Assembly (NCBI GenBank): GCA_030039815.1
Contig: JASHUW010000324.1
Location: forward strand, 1 to 8,655
Direction of reading: 5' to 3'
Length of the DNA stretch: 8,655 nucleotides
Origin: Alphaproteobacteria bacterium
GTDB taxonomy: Bacteria; Pseudomonadota; Alphaproteobacteria; ATCC43930; CGMCC-115725
The position numbers and the translations under genes were made by a program. The notes under the pieces are model-generated. The model was not told the DNA's origin. It saw only the letters and a list, made by a program, of their open reading frames with translations, and did not search any database. Shown here piece by piece: positions 6,420 through 8,655 of this stretch (within the stretch, counting starts at the first letter, position 1; each line of letters begins with the position of its first letter).

Positions 6420-7210
6420 ACCCTGTTCTCGACGCCGATCGTATTCCAGCCGGCGGTGCCGAACTCGGAGATCGGCAGCGGCTTCAGATAGCCGCGTTCG
6501 AAATCGGCCATGAACGCGAGTTCGTTGACATCGCTGATCGTTACCTTCTGGTCCTTGATCGTGACGAGCCCGTCATCGGCGAGCCGTCGCAGGACCCGAT
6601 TGACATAGGCAAGGCTGAGACCGAGCGCGTCGCCGATCACTTCCTGGCTCAGCGGCAGCTCGAAGGAATGCTCGTCGGCGAGGCCGACAGCCTGCAGGCG
6701 GGTGAGCAGTTCGAGCAGGAAATGCGCGATGCGTTCATGTGCCGCGCGTCGGCCGACAACGATCAGGTGCTCGGCATGGATCGCCGCGTCGCACGAGAAC
6801 GACCAGAAAATCTTGGCTGCCAGGCGCGGCTGGGTCTCGAACAAGGCGACGAGCCGTTCGAGCGGTGCGACCGCTACCGTAGCGTTGGTCAGCGCCTTGA
6901 TCGTGTACAGCGAATCCTGGAAGAAACAGCTGGGCACTCCGGCGAAATCACCGGGGATCGCCAGATCGACGATCTGTCTTTGCCCGTCCCGCAGAATGCG
7001 ATAGCGGATCAGATAGCCGTCGAGCACGAAATAAACCGCGCGGTTCTTGGCGCCTTCGGTCAAGATCGCCTGCCGTCGGCGCACCGTGCGGATTTCCCAC
7101 CCGAGTTCGCGCACGACGGGCAGTTCGTCCGGCGTGAGTGGCACGCTGTCCTTGAATCTCCGCAGAAGCTGCGTCACCGCGCTCGGTGGCGCGTCCAGCA
7201 GCGTTTCCAT
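6416..7210 (-). CDS. Crp/Fnr family transcriptional regulator
   Basis: A 264-aa protein with an N-terminal cyclic-nucleotide-binding-like beta-roll (about 30-145: RRRQAILTEGAKNRAVYFVLDGYLIRY, IVDLAIPGDFAG) and a C-terminal winged helix-turn-helix (about 155-227). The HTH core is LPLSQEVIGDALGLSLAYVNRVLRRLADDGLV, with recognition helix 198-210. The only cysteines are Cys95 and Cys140, so there is no FNR-type [4Fe-4S] cluster. The GE...R-S/T phosphate-binding pattern of cAMP receptors is also absent, so the ligand is unknown. The ATG at 7210 follows AGGGGG at a spacing of five; an upstream frame from 7291 would read through the promoter region and is rejected. It diverges from the DcaP-like porin and converges on kup with overlapping stops. 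Autoregulation and control of the porin are plausible but inferred. Confidence 0.94.
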   Translation of the reverse strand: METLLDAPPSAVTQLLRRFKDSVPLTPDELPVVRELGWEIRTVRRRQAILTEGAKNRAVYFVLDGYLIRYRILRDGQRQIVDLAIPGDFAGVPSCFFQDSLYTIKALTNATVAVAPLERLVALFETQPRLAAKIFWSFSCDAAIHAEHLIVVGRRAAHERIAHFLLELLTRLQAVGLADEHSFELPLSQEVIGDALGLSLAYVNRVLRRLADDGLVTIKDQKVTISDVNELAFMADFERGYLKPLPISEFGTAGWNTIGVENRV

Positions 7211-7221
7211 CGAAGCCCCCT

Positions 7222-7251
7222 GCAAAAAAACTTTAACCGTTGCTTTTTTGC
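7222..7251 (-). repeat. AT-rich inverted repeat in the Crp/Fnr leader
   Basis: GCAAAAAA (7222-7229) and TTTTTTGC (7244-7251) are perfect 8-base arms around a 14-base loop. On the minus strand the stem ends at the first base of the regulator's Shine-Dalgarno (AGGGGG, 7221-7216). It could be an operator or an mRNA hairpin limiting ribosome access; the AT-rich stem would be fairly weak. Confidence 0.5.
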
Positions 7252-7272
7252 GACAGTCGGGTTGTTGATGCC

Positions 7273-7283
7273 CTATGTCATAG
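7273..7283. repeat. 11-base palindrome near the predicted regulator transcript start
   Basis: CTATGTCATAG is a perfect palindrome around a single central T. It sits about where transcription of the Crp/Fnr gene should begin, so a protein bound there could block initiation. It does not resemble the CRP (TGTGA-N6-TCACA) or FNR (TTGAT-N4-ATCAA) consensus. Confidence 0.4.
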
Positions 7284-7290
7284 TGGTGCA

Positions 7291-7325
7291 AAATAATTAT
7301 AAGAGTCCGTGCCGTGTCAAGGCAC
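7291..7325 (-). promoter_or_regulatory. Predicted promoter of the Crp/Fnr gene with an operator-like repeat over the -35
   Basis: On the minus strand a perfect TTGACA lies at 7320-7315. Downstream is an AT-rich stretch offering TATAAT (7301-7296, 13-base spacer), TAATTA (7299-7294, 15) or TTATTT (7296-7291, 18) as the -10. The -35 forms the centre of the inverted repeat GTGCC (7309-7313) and GGCAC (7321-7325), which suggests repression by occlusion, possibly autoregulation. The exact -10 is unclear. Confidence 0.5.
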
Positions 7326-7460
7326 CAGTACTGAGCAAATTTTAATAAGAGCCGATTTTTTGCAGGAATCCGCGCCCTTTCCGCGACAAAAGGCTCAGAA
7401 TCCAGGGCATAATGAGCTGGTAGCGTGAAGTGCGTCGTGCAATCAATACGTATGGGACAA

Positions 7461-7480
7461 CCGCTAATTTTGCTAAGCGG
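7461..7480 (+). promoter_or_regulatory. Alternative hairpin competing with the terminator-like hairpin
   Basis: CCGCT (7461-7465) can pair with AGCGG (7476-7480), leaving a 10-base loop. This uses most of the left arm of the hairpin at 7474-7488, so the two cannot form together, the geometry of an antiterminator and terminator pair. Short stems; unproven. Confidence 0.3.
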
Positions 7481-7516
7481 CTCGCTTATTTTTGGCTAAA
7501 TATTCGGCTCATTTAT
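7468..7516 (+). repeat. Imperfect tandem direct repeat upstream of the porin
   Basis: Unit 1 (7468-7489) and unit 2 (7490-7516) share TTTTG(G)CTAA, then CGGCTC, two variable bases, then TTAT. They differ by a one-base and a roughly four-base insertion in unit 2. GCTAA also occurs at 7463-7467, giving three copies. Unit 2 coincides with the porin promoter-like sequence, so the units may be paired binding sites. Confidence 0.5.
7474..7493 (+). terminator. Terminator-like hairpin with T tract upstream of the porin
   Basis: TAAGCG (7474-7479), loop GCT and CGCTTA (7483-7488) form a perfect 6-bp stem followed at once by TTTTT (7489-7493). This works only on the plus strand. No plus-strand gene lies upstream for about 1 kb (the preceding one, kup, ends at 6419), so it may insulate the porin promoter or attenuate a longer porin leader. 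The stem is short for a strong terminator. Confidence 0.4.
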
Positions 7517-7519
7517 ACA
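7492..7519 (+). promoter_or_regulatory. Possible porin promoter
   Basis: TTGGCT (7492-7497) and TATACA (7514-7519) are 16 bases apart. Transcription would start near 7526 and leave a leader of about 109 nt before the porin start. The region is AT-rich, so chance matches are easy; CATAAT at 7408-7413 is a competing -10. Confidence 0.33.
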
Positions 7520-7588
7520 TATCCTAAAATCATGATATATCGCATAGGTATGGTAGATATGTCACTCACGCATGACGATGATAATTTT

Positions 7589-7630
7589 CCCTCCCATTGG
7601 ACCACGGCGCGATGCGCATGAGGGGAGGGG
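7589..7630 (+). promoter_or_regulatory. Porin ribosome binding site and complementary upstream segment
   Basis: The Shine-Dalgarno AGGGGAGGGG (7621-7630) is unusually long and purine-only. It lies four bases before ATG 7635 and seven before ATG 7638. CCCTCCC (7589-7595) is perfectly complementary to GGGAGGG (7623-7629), extendable by a G-U and a U-A pair (7588 with 7630, 7587 with 7631). The 27-base loop contains a small GCGC-GAT-GCGC hairpin. Such a helix would hide the ribosome binding site. Confidence 0.6.
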
Positions 7631-7634
7631 ATTT

Positions 7635-8655
7635 ATGATGAGAGGGCGTAAAATCGGCACTATCGCGGCGCTTGGCGGCAGCACGGCAGCGCTGGCGATG
7701 CTGACCGGATTGAGCGGCGCCCGCGCCGACGATCTGCAGATGAACCAGCAGCTCCTCAACACGCGGATCGACCAGCTCGCCGCGGTCGGTCAGCAGCCCG
7801 GCGCCGGCGCCGTGTTCTCGGTCGATCAGAACCCGGCCTCGGGGGCGGCGGTCACCGCCGGCAGCTTCCCGCGCTCGATCCTGATCCCCGGCACCGACAC
7901 CTCGATCAAGATCTATGGCCAGATTTCCGAGGTCTTGGACTACTACATGTCCGGAGGCGGTAGCGCCGTCAACGGCAGCCCACAGAACACGACGGTCGGC
8001 GACAACGGCACCGTGCAATCGATCTCGCTGCGCGGCACGGTCGCGTCGACCCGCGGCAACGGCGTATTCCTGCAGTCTCCCCGGGAATCGAAGATCGGCT
8101 TCGAGACGCGCACCCCGACCCCGTTCGGCGAAGCGCGCACCGTGTTCGAGTTCGACTGGGCCGGCTCGACCACCTTCGCGCCGGGCGGCACCGACCCGAC
8201 CTCGGTCTCCGACAACCTGCTGCCCCGCTTGCGCTACGCTTACGGCACGTTGGGCGGGTTCCTCGCCGGCCAGGCGACCTCGAACTTCTCCGATCCGGAT
8301 GCCAACGGCGAGACCTTGGACTTCGGCGGCAATGTCGGCGAACCGGGCCATGTCCGCATCCCGCAGATCCGCTACACGATGCCGGCCTGGTGGGGCGCCT
8401 CGTTCTCGGTCTCGGCGGAAACACCCGATACGATCATCGCCAACCCGAACGGGCTTGAGGCCTCGGATGCCGGCGTCGTGCCGACCCTGACCACGACCTG
8501 CCCGGCGACTGGCACTGCCTCGGTCAGTACGGCGACGGCGTCGACCTGCACCACGGCGCTGCTGACCAGCGGCAACACCCCGCTCAACATCGCCAAGTCG
8601 ACCGCGCCCGACTTCACCGCGGCCTGGTACCTGCCGCAGCCCTGGGGCCATGTCG
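7635..8655 (+). CDS. DcaP-like outer-membrane porin, N-terminal part (open at right edge)
   Basis: 340 codons are visible and the frame is still open at the end of the window. A signal peptide occupies residues 1-31 (basic MMRGRK, hydrophobic core, cut after ARA). A short coiled-coil-like segment follows (DLQMNQQLLNTRIDQL, 33-48). Then comes the entry to the barrel, SFPRSILIPGTDTSIKIYGQ (77-96), which matches the opening strand of DcaP-like trimeric porins. Further beta-barrel patterns include SKIGFETRTPTPFGEARTVFEFDW (152-175) and LLPRLRYAYGTLGGFLAGQATSNF (195-218). The product should be a substrate channel in the outer membrane; substrate unknown. Residues 284-313 are Thr/Ser/Ala-rich and hold the only two cysteines (289, 305), probably a surface loop. 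ATG 7638 is an equally good start. The Crp/Fnr gene diverges from it. Confidence 0.9.
   Translation, partial: MMRGRKIGTIAALGGSTAALAMLTGLSGARADDLQMNQQLLNTRIDQLAAVGQQPGAGAVFSVDQNPASGAAVTAGSFPRSILIPGTDTSIKIYGQISEVLDYYMSGGGSAVNGSPQNTTVGDNGTVQSISLRGTVASTRGNGVFLQSPRESKIGFETRTPTPFGEARTVFEFDWAGSTTFAPGGTDPTSVSDNLLPRLRYAYGTLGGFLAGQATSNFSDPDANGETLDFGGNVGEPGHVRIPQIRYTMPAWWGASFSVSAETPDTIIANPNGLEASDAGVVPTLTTTCPATGTASVSTATASTCTTALLTSGNTPLNIAKSTAPDFTAAWYLPQPWGHV

Larger units (their letters stand above)
7211..7634. other. 424-base AT-rich regulatory gap between the Crp/Fnr regulator and the porin
   Basis: No convincing gene lies here. The base composition is clearly more AT-rich than the flanking genes, especially 7284-7350 and 7460-7590. 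It contains a minus-strand promoter with two palindromes for the regulator, an AT-rich hairpin beside the regulator's Shine-Dalgarno, a plus-strand terminator-like hairpin with an alternative partner, a tandem repeat overlapping a promoter-like sequence, and a helix that can hide the porin's Shine-Dalgarno. Each is listed separately. A plus-strand frame at 7430-7621 has no good ribosome binding site and is not annotated as a gene. Confidence 0.7.

Noticed and set aside
7264..7280. FNR-box-like TTGAT followed by ATGTCA
   Set aside because: Only one half-site matches TTGAT; the second half does not fit ATCAA at the required spacing.
7211..7291. N-terminal extension of the Crp/Fnr protein
   Set aside because: The internal ATG at 7210 has a strong Shine-Dalgarno, and the extension reads through the leader hairpin and the predicted transcript start.
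7474..7516. CRISPR-like or mobile-element repeat
   Set aside because: There are only two imperfect adjacent units with no spacers, no cas genes, no terminal inverted repeats and no transposase.
7566..8651. 361-codon minus-strand open frame across the porin
   Set aside because: It is antisense to a frame with a signal peptide and clear DcaP-like barrel motifs. Its product is Arg/Gly-rich low complexity, as expected from an antisense reading of GC-rich codons.

Overview
The window is GC-rich, tightly packed bacterial chromosome with overlapping or nearly touching convergent stops. The gene set (purE-purK, two YdcH/DUF465 proteins, a TIGR02444-type protein, ubiX, kup, a DcaP-like porin) suggests an alphaproteobacterium, perhaps Rhodospirillales or Rhizobiales. 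This rests on gene content and composition only; genus cannot be fixed from the sequence. I see no rRNA, tRNA, CRISPR array, transposase or phage gene.

Layout. Positions 1-605 (minus) hold the start of purK and all of purE, the N5-CAIR route of purine synthesis, with a good promoter just upstream. Diverging from them is a small coiled-coil GGDEF protein (798-1418, plus) with an intact inhibitory I-site. It meets a YdcH/DUF465 gene (1429-1632, minus) head-on. A TIGR02444 protein (1746-2228, plus) overlaps the stop of ubiX (2225-2827, minus). A second YdcH/DUF465 gene (2962-3129, plus) is followed by a small secreted two-cysteine protein (3167-3550, plus). An unrecognised secreted protein (3560-4345, minus) diverges from the potassium transporter gene kup (4518-6419, plus). 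The kup stop overlaps that of a Crp/Fnr-type regulator (6416-7210, minus). The window ends inside a DcaP-like outer-membrane porin (7635-8655, plus, open at the right edge).

Most genes are ordinary housekeeping genes. The exception is the 424-base, AT-richer gap between the Crp/Fnr regulator and the porin. On the regulator side it has a consensus TTGACA inside an inverted repeat, a second palindrome near the predicted transcript start, and an AT-rich hairpin abutting the ribosome binding site. On the porin side it has two alternative hairpins, one with a T tract, an imperfect tandem repeat whose second copy covers a promoter-like sequence, and a CCCTCCC segment able to pair with the porin's ribosome binding site. 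A small reading frame stops at the edge of that helix. This points to layered control of the porin, possibly by the divergently encoded regulator. All of it is inferred from sequence patterns.

I found no clear multi-gene novel system. The least explained parts are the porin leader, the orphan secreted protein at 3560-4345 and the small secreted protein at 3167-3550 that lacks an ATG or GTG start.
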